Source: Microbacterium sp. SORGH_AS_0428 (lineage in GTDB: Bacteria; Actinomycetota; Actinomycetes; Actinomycetales; Microbacteriaceae). From it: a DNA stretch of 64,000 nucleotides. The stretch is from NCBI RefSeq assembly GCF_031453615.1, contig NZ_JAVIZT010000001.1:2108001-2172000 (forward strand). The letters are read 5' to 3'. Shown in pieces: positions 53,063 through 59,989 of this stretch. The position numbers and the translations under genes were made by a program. The notes below the pieces were generated by a model, which worked only from the letters and a program-made list of their open reading frames with translations, ran no database searches and had not been told where the DNA came from. Within the stretch, counting starts at the first letter, position 1. Every line of letters begins with the position of its first letter.

Positions 53063-54871
53063 ATGACACGACTGCGGATGCGCACGACGTGGGGTTGGGC
53101 TTCGCTCGCCGGTGTCGTTGCGGCGGCGGCTTTCCTCGCGGTCAGCGAGGCGGTCGCCGCCCTCGTCTCCCGAGGCACGAGCCCCCTGATCGCGGTCGGG
53201 TCGTTCGTCATCGACATCGTGCCGCGGCCGCTCAAGGAGTTCGCGATCTCGACGTTCGGCGCCGCCGACAAGCCGGTGCTGCTCGCCTCGCTCGCCGTGG
53301 CCGTCGTGATCGCCGCCGCCGTCATCGGCGTCGTCGAAACGGTCCGGCCGCTCTGGGGCGTCGTGCTCTTCGCGATCGCCGCCGCTCTCGCGACCGCCGC
53401 CGTCGTCACACGTGCGGATGCGGGGGCTCTCGCCGGAGTCGCCTGCATCGCGGGTACCGCCGTCGGCATCTGGATGCTCCTGCTGCTGACGCGCCGCCTG
53501 CGCCGGTGGAAGCTCGCCGTTGCCGCCTCGCCCGCCGCGCCCGCCTCGTCCCCCGCCGCCTCGTCCCCCGCCGCCTCGTCCCCCGCGGCCTCGTCCGCCG
53601 CCGCCTCGTCCCCCGCCGCTGTCCCTGTTGAAGGGACCCGTGATGCTGCCTCCGGGGCGATTTCGCCGCATCCCGTGTCCCTCGAAGCGGATGGTGCCGC
53701 CACAAGCTCTGTCGAAGGGACCCGTGGTGCTGCCTCCGGCGGCTCGGCGCCGCGTCTCGCGTCCCCCGAACGGCGCCCGAAGTCCGCGCCGTCCGAGGCG
53801 CAGATGGATCGCCGCGGGTTCTTCATCCTCACCGGCATCGTCGCGGCGTCCGCCGTCGTGGTCGGTCTCGGCGCCCGGGCGCTCAACGCGACGACCGCAT
53901 CCATTCGGCAGATCCGCGACGCGCTCCGCCTCCCCTCCCCCCGGACGACGGTTCCCGTCCCGCAGGGCGCGGAGCTCGACATCGACGGGATCTCCCCCCT
54001 CTTCACCCCCAACGCGGACTTCTACCGCGTCGACACCGCGCTGAGCGTTCCCACGGTCGATCCGAACACGTGGCGCCTCGTCGTCGACGGCATGGTCGAC
54101 AAGCGCGTCGAGCTGAGCTTCGACGATCTCATCGCCCTCGGGCTCGACGAGTACGTGATCACGCTCACGTGCGTCTCGAACGAGGTCGGCGGCGACCTCG
54201 TCGGCAACGCGCGGTGGCTGGGCGTTCCGGTGCGCACCGTGCTGGCCGCGGCCGGCGTGCAGTCCGGCGCCGACATGGTGCTCTCGCGCAGCGTCGACGG
54301 CTTCACCGCATCCACTCCGCTCGAATCGCTCACGGACCCGGGCGTCGACGCGATCTTCGCGGTCGCGATGAACGGTGAGCCGCTGCCGCTCGAGCACGGC
54401 TTCCCCGTGCGGATGGTGGTTCCCGGTCTCTACGGCTACGTGTCGGCGACGAAGTGGGTCGAGGAGCTGAAGGTCACGACCTTCGCCGCCGACACCGCGT
54501 ACTGGACGCCCCGCGGCTACAGCGAACGCGCACCCATCAAGTTCTCGTCGCGCGTCGACACCCCGAAGATCGGCAAGCCGGTCGCGGCGGGGAAGGTCCC
54601 GATCGCCGGCATGGCGTGGGCGCAGGGAGTCGGCATCTCGGCCGTCGAAGTGAGCATCGACAACGGCGAGTGGCAGCGCGCCACCCTCTCCTCGCCCATC
54701 AACAAGGACACCTGGGTGCAGTGGATGCTCGAGTGGGACGCCACGCCCGGCTCGCACTACATCGCGGTACGCGCGATCAACGCCGCCGGCGAGCTGCAGA
54801 TCGAGGAGTCCGCACCGATCGCCCCCGACGGTTCGTCCGGCTGGCAGCGCACGCTCGTGACGGTGAGCTGA
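53063..54871 (+). CDS. membrane-anchored molybdopterin-dependent oxidoreductase (sulfite oxidase/MsrP-like)
   Basis: A 602-residue protein. About four membrane helices occupy residues 8-150, a long low-complexity linker 155-250, another helix near 255-275 (RRGFFILTGIVAASAVVVGL), and then the molybdopterin domain (about 330-500) with the Mo-ligating Cys in ITLTCVSNEVGGD and a C-terminal Ig-like dimerisation domain. It probably performs an oxygen-atom transfer outside the cell; the substrate is unknown. The linker is made of ASSPA repeats and two 61-nt palindromic elements read in frame. ATG at 53063. Confidence 0.88.
   Translation: MTRLRMRTTWGWASLAGVVAAAAFLAVSEAVAALVSRGTSPLIAVGSFVIDIVPRPLKEFAISTFGAADKPVLLASLAVAVVIAAAVIGVVETVRPLWGVVLFAIAAALATAAVVTRADAGALAGVACIAGTAVGIWMLLLLTRRLRRWKLAVAASPAAPASSPAASSPAASSPAASSAAASSPAAVPVEGTRDAASGAISPHPVSLEADGAATSSVEGTRGAASGGSAPRLASPERRPKSAPSEAQMDRRGFFILTGIVAASAVVVGLGARALNATTASIRQIRDALRLPSPRTTVPVPQGAELDIDGISPLFTPNADFYRVDTALSVPTVDPNTWRLVVDGMVDKRVELSFDDLIALGLDEYVITLTCVSNEVGGDLVGNARWLGVPVRTVLAAAGVQSGADMVLSRSVDGFTASTPLESLTDPGVDAIFAVAMNGEPLPLEHGFPVRMVVPGLYGYVSATKWVEELKVTTFAADTAYWTPRGYSERAPIKFSSRVDTPKIGKPVAAGKVPIAGMAWAQGVGISAVEVSIDNGEWQRATLSSPINKDTWVQWMLEWDATPGSHYIAVRAINAAGELQIEESAPIAPDGSSGWQRTLVTVS
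53537..53620 (+). repeat. 15-nt coding repeats (ASSPA) in the oxidoreductase linker
   Basis: Five to six imperfect copies of a 15-nt unit GCCTCGTCCCCCGCC encode ASSPA-type pentapeptides in the cytoplasmic linker. The array ends directly at the first intragenic palindromic element. It is low-complexity DNA prone to slippage. Confidence 0.75.
53627..53771. repeat. two 61-nt palindromic elements inside the oxidoreductase gene
   Basis: Copies at 53627-53687 (starts GTTGAAGGGACCCG) and 53711-53771 (starts GTCGAAGGGACCCG, ends GTCCCCCGAAC) are each 61 nt. Their starts lie 84 nt apart, exactly as in the intergenic pair at 16483 and 16567. Both are read in the same frame as VEGTRDAASGA... and VEGTRGAASGG... 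(residues about 189-237). Arm pairing is weaker than in the intergenic copies. Confidence 0.8.
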
Positions 54872-55296
54872 GGCGCCTTCCCGCTTCGCGCGAGACTGCA
54901 TTTCGAGCACGAGATCACGGGCATTACCCGTGATCTCGTGCGAAAGAAGCAGTCTCGCGGTGAGTGAGTGGGTGGTGCGGCGAGCGGCTCAGGCCAGCGA
55001 GTAGCGCCGGCCTCGTCGATCGCGGCGGCGATCACCTGCGCGTCGACGGGGGATGCGGAGCGGAAGGTGACGCGGGAGGCGCCGCCGGCCTGCAGGTTGA
55101 CGGACACATCGCTCACGCCGTCGATCGCCGTCAGTTCCTGGGTGACGGCCTTCACGCAGTGCGCGCACGTCATGCCGGCGACGAGGATCTCCTGGGCGTC
55201 GGCGGCTGCCGGCTCGGATGCGTGGTGGTCGCCATGACCGCCGCAGGCGCACGCCGCCTTGGGCTCCGTCCGGCCGAACTCGATGCGCTGGATCAT
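54757..55296 (-). CDS. heavy-metal-associated (CopZ-like) copper chaperone, C-terminus frameshifted
   Basis: Residues 1-100 are a normal HMA-domain protein: a His-rich start (CACGGHGDHHAS), the copper motif GMTCAHC, and VDAQVIAAAIDEAG. The frame then runs on for about 75 unrelated residues through a 71-nt palindrome and antisense to the oxidoreductase gene. Removing two bases (GC) near 55003-55007 would give the usual ending EAG-YSLA-stop at 54989. So the intact gene was probably 54989-55296. ATG at 55296 behind a CsoR-type site. Confidence 0.75.
   Translation of the reverse strand: MIQRIEFGRTEPKAACACGGHGDHHASEPAAADAQEILVAGMTCAHCVKAVTQELTAIDGVSDVSVNLQAGGASRVTFRSASPVDAQVIAAAIDEAGATRWPEPLAAPPTHSPRDCFFRTRSRVMPVISCSKCSLARSGKAPQLTVTSVRCQPDEPSGAIGADSSICSSPAALIARTAM
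54889..54959. repeat. 71-nt long palindrome between convergent genes
   Basis: CGCGAGACTGC (54889-54899) pairs with GCAGTCTCGCG (54949-54959), and GCACGAGATCACGGG (54907-54921) pairs exactly with CCCGTGATCTCGTGC (54927-54941). It follows the oxidoreductase stop by 18 nt. It may act as a two-way terminator, but its size and form match a repetitive element. Confidence 0.8.
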
Positions 55297-55319
55297 GTGT
55301 GCTCCGTTCCGAGACCAGC

Positions 55320-55336
55320 ATACCCCCAGGGGGTAT
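55320..55336. promoter_or_regulatory. CsoR-type copper operator
   Basis: ATACCCCCAGGGGGTAT is a 17-nt palindrome of the type bound by the copper-responsive repressor CsoR. It lies 24 nt before the ATG of the copper chaperone gene. It predicts induction of that gene by Cu(I). The csoR gene is not in the window. Confidence 0.8.
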
Positions 55337-55416
55337 GACGTGGCGAGCGTCTTCGGACACCTTACGGCGATGTGGATAACCCTCGGGTCGCCCGGAGCCG
55401 TCTGTAAGCTCCCTCC

Positions 55417-56037
55417 GTGCCGACCTCCCGCCCGCTCACCCGACTCCTGGCCGCCCTCGCACTCGGATGCGGCGCCGCGCTGCTCGCATCGTGCGCCGCC
55501 GCCGCTCCGGCCCCCGCCGAGGGCGACCCCGATTCCAGTGCGGCGCCGGTGAGCGAAGAGCCCTCCTCGCCGCAGAGCACCGGGGGCGGAGGGTCGTTCA
55601 CGGTCGACGGTGTGCTGTCGCGCTTCCCCTCGTGCGAGGCGATCGGCGCTGTCGTGTCGGCCCAGATCGCGGGCCTCGAGCTATCCGACGAGACCATCGA
55701 GGACGGCGCGATCGCCTGCAGCTGGATATCTCCCATCGGGGCGGAAGCGGTGACCTTCGGGGTCAACGTCGATCCGAACAACGGTGCCGACGATGTGCCG
55801 ACGACCGACACGATCGAGCTGGCGGGACTGGAGTACGTGCCGGATGCGGGACTCGAAGCCGCGGGTGGGAGGGCGGATCTGGGACGCACTGTCGGTGACC
55901 TTCGTGGTTTGACGACCGCGACGACCGTGCCCGGTGTATACGTGACGTTCACGCAGATGAAGCTCGGCGTCGAACCCGACTTCGGCGGGCCCGCGGCCGT
56001 CGCCGCCGCGAAGCAGCTGCTCGGCATCGACGGCTGA
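55417..56037 (+). CDS. lipoprotein of unknown function (DUF3558-like)
   Basis: A 206-residue secreted lipoprotein. The signal peptide ends in LLASC, a Pro/Ser/Gly-rich spacer runs to about residue 60, and the folded part is about 145 residues with two conserved-looking cysteines (FPSCEAIGA and AIACSW). The layout resembles DUF3558-type actinobacterial lipoproteins, but I am not certain. GTG start at 55417. Confidence 0.7.
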   Translation: MPTSRPLTRLLAALALGCGAALLASCAAAAPAPAEGDPDSSAAPVSEEPSSPQSTGGGGSFTVDGVLSRFPSCEAIGAVVSAQIAGLELSDETIEDGAIACSWISPIGAEAVTFGVNVDPNNGADDVPTTDTIELAGLEYVPDAGLEAAGGRADLGRTVGDLRGLTTATTVPGVYVTFTQMKLGVEPDFGGPAAVAAAKQLLGIDG

Positions 56038-56082
56038 CGTCGCGACGACCCTGGCCGCCGGAGGCGGTTCTACGCTCGAGAG

Positions 56083-56220
56083 GTGACTTCTCGACAGCCC
56101 CCGTGGGTCTGCCCCACCTGTGGTGATGCGCTGCGTTTCGAGATCCTGGACGACGAGGCGTTCCTTGTCGCGTGGTCGTGCCTGAACTGCGGCCTCGTCC
56201 GCGTCACCGAGCCCGCCTGA
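56083..56220 (+). CDS. 45-residue zinc-ribbon protein
   Basis: A short gene starting GTG at 56083. It encodes two C-x-x-C knuckles, VCPTCGD near the N-terminus and SCLNCGL near the C-terminus, separated by 20 residues, which is a typical rubredoxin-like zinc ribbon. The function is unknown. It lies 45 nt past the lipoprotein stop on the same strand. The even cysteine spacing and normal codon use argue that it is real. Confidence 0.6.
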   Translation: MTSRQPPWVCPTCGDALRFEILDDEAFLVAWSCLNCGLVRVTEPA

Positions 56221-56259
56221 CCCGTCCCGCCCGGCCGCCGATCACGCGCTCCTCGCCCC

Positions 56260-56304
56260 CGGCCGTTGAGCGAGCGTCCCTCCCGTCCGGCCGTTGAGCG
56301 AGCG
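56260..56304 (+). repeat. 17-nt direct repeat CGGCCGTTGAGCGAGCG
   Basis: Exact copies lie at 56260-56276 and 56288-56304 in the gap before the aldo/keto reductase stop. The second copy continues CAGCGAGACGAA. The word is likely part of a dispersed intergenic repeat in this genus. Confidence 0.6.
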
Positions 56305-56351
56305 CAGCGAGACGAAGCGCGCCCCCGCGCATCAGAGACGCCGGGATCCGG

Positions 56352-57374
56352 TCAGCGCGCCATCCGCTCCGATACGGGTCGGCGGCGAAGCGCAACGTCG
56401 CCCACCTCCGGTCCGCGGTAGACCATGTCCATCGCGCCGATGCTCTCACCCGGAGGGACGATCGCGTCGATGCGGTCGAGCACCTCGTCGGACAGCGCGA
56501 TCTCTGCTCCGGCGAGCGTGGATTCCAGCTGCTCCATCGTCCGCGGTCCGATGATCGCCGAGGTCACTCCGGGGTGGGCGAGCGTGAACGCCATCGCCAG
56601 GTGGGAGAGAGGGATGCCGACCTCATCCGCCAGCGCGACGAGTTCTTCGATCGTGGCGAGCCGGCGCTCGTCGCGGAAGTGCTGCATGCCGGTGCCGGCG
56701 CGGAAGTTGTCGTTGGTCTGGCCCGCCCGGTACTTGCCGGAGAGCGCGCCACCGGCGAGGGGGCTGTAGACGAGTGTGCCCATCCCGTAGCGCTGCGCGA
56801 CGGGCAGGATCTCTCGCTCGATCTCCCTGTCGAGGATCGAGTAGTTCGGCTGCTCGGTGCGGAAGCGCTCGAAACCGCGCCGCTCGGAGACCCACTGCGC
56901 CTCGACGATCTCGGAGCCGCGCATCGACGAGGACCCGATGGTACGCACCTTGCCCTGGCGAACCAGGTCGGTCAGGGCGGAGAGCGTCTCCTCGATATCC
57001 GTGTCGGGGTCGGGGCGGTGGAGCTGATAGAGGTCGATGTAGTCGGTACCGAGGTTACGGAGCGAGCGCTCGACCGCATCCATGATCCAGCGGCGGGACG
57101 CGCCGCGGTGGTTGATGTCGTCGTCGACGGGCCCGTAGAACTTCGTGGCGAGGACGACCTGGTCGCGGCGACCGCGGAGGGCTTCGCCGACGACTTCCTC
57201 GGAGTCGCCGTAGCGATCCGCGGTGTCCACGAAGTTGATGCCGGCGTCCAAGGCGCGGTGGATGATCCGGACGCCCTCCTGCCGGTCCGGGTTGCCGTAG
57301 GAGCCGAGCATCATGGCGCCGAGGGCGTAGGGGGTCACCTTGATGCCGGTGCGGCCGAGGGTGCGGTACTGCAT
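56352..57374 (-). CDS. aldo/keto reductase
   Basis: A 340-residue NADPH-dependent oxidoreductase with a TIM barrel. The catalytic residues sit in FVDTADRYGDSEE (Asp, Tyr55), LATKFYGP (Lys) and LYQLHRPDPDTD (His). IIGPRTMEQLESTLAGAEI is the cofactor-binding end. The substrate is unknown. ATG at 57374. It is divergent from a TetR gene, with two operator copies between them, so that repressor most likely controls it. Confidence 0.92.
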   Translation of the reverse strand: MQYRTLGRTGIKVTPYALGAMMLGSYGNPDRQEGVRIIHRALDAGINFVDTADRYGDSEEVVGEALRGRRDQVVLATKFYGPVDDDINHRGASRRWIMDAVERSLRNLGTDYIDLYQLHRPDPDTDIEETLSALTDLVRQGKVRTIGSSSMRGSEIVEAQWVSERRGFERFRTEQPNYSILDREIEREILPVAQRYGMGTLVYSPLAGGALSGKYRAGQTNDNFRAGTGMQHFRDERRLATIEELVALADEVGIPLSHLAMAFTLAHPGVTSAIIGPRTMEQLESTLAGAEIALSDEVLDRIDAIVPPGESIGAMDMVYRGPEVGDVALRRRPVSERMAR

Positions 57375-57400
57375 GGGATCCTCCGCTAGTCTGTGGGATG

Positions 57401-57445
57401 CGGAACAGTGTTCCGCTATCGCTCACAATACGGAACACTGTTCCG
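57401..57445. promoter_or_regulatory. paired CGGAACA-N-TGTTCCG operators
   Basis: CGGAACAGTGTTCCG (57401-57415) and CGGAACACTGTTCCG (57431-57445) are two perfect palindromes differing only at the centre. Their centres are 30 bp apart, about three helix turns, so two repressor dimers could bind on one face. They lie between the divergent aldo/keto reductase and TetR genes. Confidence 0.85.
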
Positions 57446-57468
57446 GTTCGCAAGGAGGCCTCGCCGAC

Positions 57469-58041
57469 GTGTCCGTGGAACCCGCCGCCGAGCCCCGTCG
57501 TCCTCGCGCGGATGCGGCGCACAACGCCGCCGCGCTCCTCGCCGCAGCACGGGTCGTGTTCGCCCGCTCTGGGGTTGACGCCCCTGCCCGCGAGATCGCC
57601 GCGGAGGCCGGCGTGGGGGTCGGAACTCTCTACCGTCACTTTCCGAACCGCGCCGAGCTCGTCGCGGCCGTGTTCACGACCGAGATCGACGCGACGGCCG
57701 CGGCAGCCACGGAACTGCTCGACGAGCTCCCGCCGGGGGAAGCGCTTGATCGGTGGGTCGATCGGTTCACCCGGTTCGTGGCCACGAAGCAGGGGCTCTC
57801 AGCGGCGCTGCTCTCCGGGGATCCCGCGTTCGAGTCTCTGCCGGCCCACTTCATCGCGAAGCTGGGCCCGGCCATCCGGATGCTCCTGGATGCAGCGGTG
57901 GATGCGGGCGACGTGCGCTCCGGCGTCGACCCGATCCAGCTGTTGCAGGCCATCGGCGACCTCAGTCACCGCGCGCCGTCAACCGACGGTTCGCCGAACG
58001 CGATGGTCCGGCTCCTGCTCGACGGGCTGCGGCTGAGCTAG
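57469..58041 (+). CDS. TetR-family regulator
   Basis: A 190-residue repressor with the N-terminal HTH VFARSGVDAPAREIAAEAGV and GVGTLYRHFPNRAELVAAVF. AAGGAGG lies ten bases before the GTG at 57469. It shares a 94-nt divergent promoter region with the aldo/keto reductase gene and probably represses both genes through the paired palindromes. Confidence 0.88.
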   Translation: MSVEPAAEPRRPRADAAHNAAALLAAARVVFARSGVDAPAREIAAEAGVGVGTLYRHFPNRAELVAAVFTTEIDATAAAATELLDELPPGEALDRWVDRFTRFVATKQGLSAALLSGDPAFESLPAHFIAKLGPAIRMLLDAAVDAGDVRSGVDPIQLLQAIGDLSHRAPSTDGSPNAMVRLLLDGLRLS

Positions 58042-58527
58042 GCCGAGGAAGCTCGTCTCGTCTCGCTGCGTGAATGAGCAGTAGCCCGCGGGCGCGAAGC
58101 GAACACCTGCACATGGTCGCAGAGACCCCTGCAGACGCGCGAACCGCTCGTGGGCGCGATGACACGAGACTCCGGCGATCGGGGGCCAACGCCAATCGGG
58201 AGCCCGCGCAGCGGGAACTCGACGGCACCGTGGGCATATTGACGCTCACAGAGGGCCGGCGGGAGTAGGCGGCATGGCGGAGTGTCGACCTCGACCGGAC
58301 GGGCTGCCGAACAAGCCTCGGAAGCGGCAACCAGCGGCTACAAGTCGACCGCTCCGCGAGGGCTCGATGCTGTGCGCAGCCCGGATGCCGCTGCGCCGGT
58401 CGCGAAAGACTCCGAAGCCACACGCATTCCCTCAGATACGGTCGCACAGCGACAGCGAACCGTGGCTCGCGGTCAGGGCCGTTGACGCCGCAGGGCGTGG
58501 GGACATCCGATCCTGCATAGTGAATAG
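58042..58527. other. 486-nt stretch without a recognisable gene
   Basis: I see only short open frames here, none with a family match or a good ribosome site. There is no tRNA and no clear terminal repeat. The stretch marks the change from the conserved region on the left to the variable region on the right, so it may hold the worn edge of an insertion. Confidence 0.5.
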
Positions 58528-59199
58528 GTGTGGATCGACCTGATCAACGTCCTTGTTGCTGTTGTGACCTTAGCCGTTACCGTGGTGATTTACCGGCTGG
58601 GTCGCCGCGTCGGGCTGCGGGGCACGATGCAGCAGCGAGCAGAGACGGCTCGGGAGCTGTCCAAGTTCAGCCGGCAGATCTACATGGAAGGTATGAACAG
58701 CAGTCTGCTGTTGATGAACGCCGAGCGGTACACACGCGGCGACTATACCGACTACCAAACTAACCAAGTCACGGGCCTGTCCTGGCGAGGCGACCTGTTC
58801 ATCGGTGCTGAGTTCGTTGGTCTTCGTCACGACGGGTTCGAGGTGATCACCGGGGCGGGCGTTGCCGGGGAGCCGGAGGCGCTGCTCGTGCTCTTTGTTC
58901 CGTTTGACAGAGTGCAGTGGGTGAACCTGGATGGCGACGAGAACTTCAATCGGGTAATCGTGTACACCTCGTTTGTCGGACCCTACCCGTCGCCCCACTC
59001 GTACAGTTACGCGGCCGATCGTCAATCGTTCAAGATGAGTGAAGCGGGGCGGGACTACTACCGCCAACTCCCCGGATCGGAAGTGCAGCGGACCACGGGC
59101 CTACGCGCGTTGTGGGCCGCGGGACCCCAGTGGATCAAGGCTGTACGCGTCGGCCTCGCGGACCGGCGAACGATGCGGAGAATACGTCAACGACCGTAA
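58528..59199 (+). CDS. membrane-anchored protein of unknown function
   Basis: A 223-residue protein with one N-terminal membrane helix (about 5-24: INVLVAVVTLAVTVVIYRLG), then a basic helix and a soluble domain with many aromatic residues (FVPFDRVQWVNLDGDENFNR and SFVGPYPSPHSYSYAADRQS). I recognise no family. GTG start at 58528. Its end overlaps the broken DUF4238 gene. Codon use is less GC-biased than in the core, which fits acquired DNA. Confidence 0.6.
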   Translation: MWIDLINVLVAVVTLAVTVVIYRLGRRVGLRGTMQQRAETARELSKFSRQIYMEGMNSSLLLMNAERYTRGDYTDYQTNQVTGLSWRGDLFIGAEFVGLRHDGFEVITGAGVAGEPEALLVLFVPFDRVQWVNLDGDENFNRVIVYTSFVGPYPSPHSYSYAADRQSFKMSEAGRDYYRQLPGSEVQRTTGLRALWAAGPQWIKAVRVGLADRRTMRRIRQRP

Positions 59200-59989
59200 A
59201 CCGAGCACACATGGTGCCGAAGGGCTATTTCCGAGCTTTGGCTGAAAACAAGGATCGCGTCGATGTTCTCGATCGCCAGAAGGGTATCGGCATCGGGGCC
59301 AAGATCGCTCACGCGACGATCGTGGGCTATGCCTACAAGAACGGTCTGCTCGCGCGCGACCTGGAGCACGACTACTACGACATCGAGGACGCCGGTACTC
59401 GGGCTTTCCGCCATCTCTTACAGGAGGACGGCCCCGGCACCGTGTCAGATCAGAACGCGGTGATCGCGTTCCTAGACATGCATCTGCGCCGCGGTCGATG
59501 CGCGGATCAGGCGGAAATCTACGTCCCTGCGGTAGTCGTAAAGGCGGATGGCTTGTCCGAGTGCGTGAAGCTCAATTCCGAATAGGCGACACTGAGCCTG
59601 GCTGATCGCCTGGTCATATCGTCGGCCTTCTCCGGCGTCCTACGCCTTGCATCGCTCGGAATCGAGGGCTGGCGCTGGTATGTGCTTGAAGCTCGCAACC
59701 TCGCGACGGGTGACGGCGGGGCGCGCTCCTTTGGGAGACAAGAGACCGCGCCGGGGTGTCCACGGTCACGCTCCCACTATCGCCCTCACAGCTGGCCGTC
59801 ATCGGTGAGGAACTACCGCTAGGTGTACCGCTCAACTTCAACATGTTCCTGGTCAGGAACTGCCGGCGGTGGATCGTGGGTGCCTCGCGGAGACTGAACT
59901 CGGAGCAGGCGGCCGTGTGCAACCGTAGGCGCGATAGCGCGATCGCCACTGCTGCCTCGAACGGCTCAGGCCTGGAGCGCATCAAGTGA
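59112..59989 (+). pseudogene. broken DUF4238-family gene
   Basis: The N-terminal half (HMVPKGYFRALAENKDRVDV ... ARDLEHDYYDIED) matches DUF4238 and stops at an in-frame TAG at 59583-59585. The same frame continues past it with LADRLVISSAFSGVLRLASL and WRWYVLEARNL. The C-terminal part (VSTVTLPLSPSQLAVIGEEL) is in another frame from about 59714 on. So one nonsense codon and at least one frameshift separate three matching pieces. The start is uncertain; homology begins near 59202. DUF4238 genes are often found in variable or defence regions. Confidence 0.7.

Noticed and set aside
49538-54910. Two minus-strand frames of 860-890 codons opposite the acyl-CoA synthetase, PhzF and oxidoreductase genes
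   Set aside because: No recognisable domain; codon-bias shadows of the plus-strand genes.
58282-58485. A 67-codon plus-strand frame in the gap before the variable region
   Set aside because: Plausible composition but no ribosome site, no family match, and overlapping open frames on both strands.
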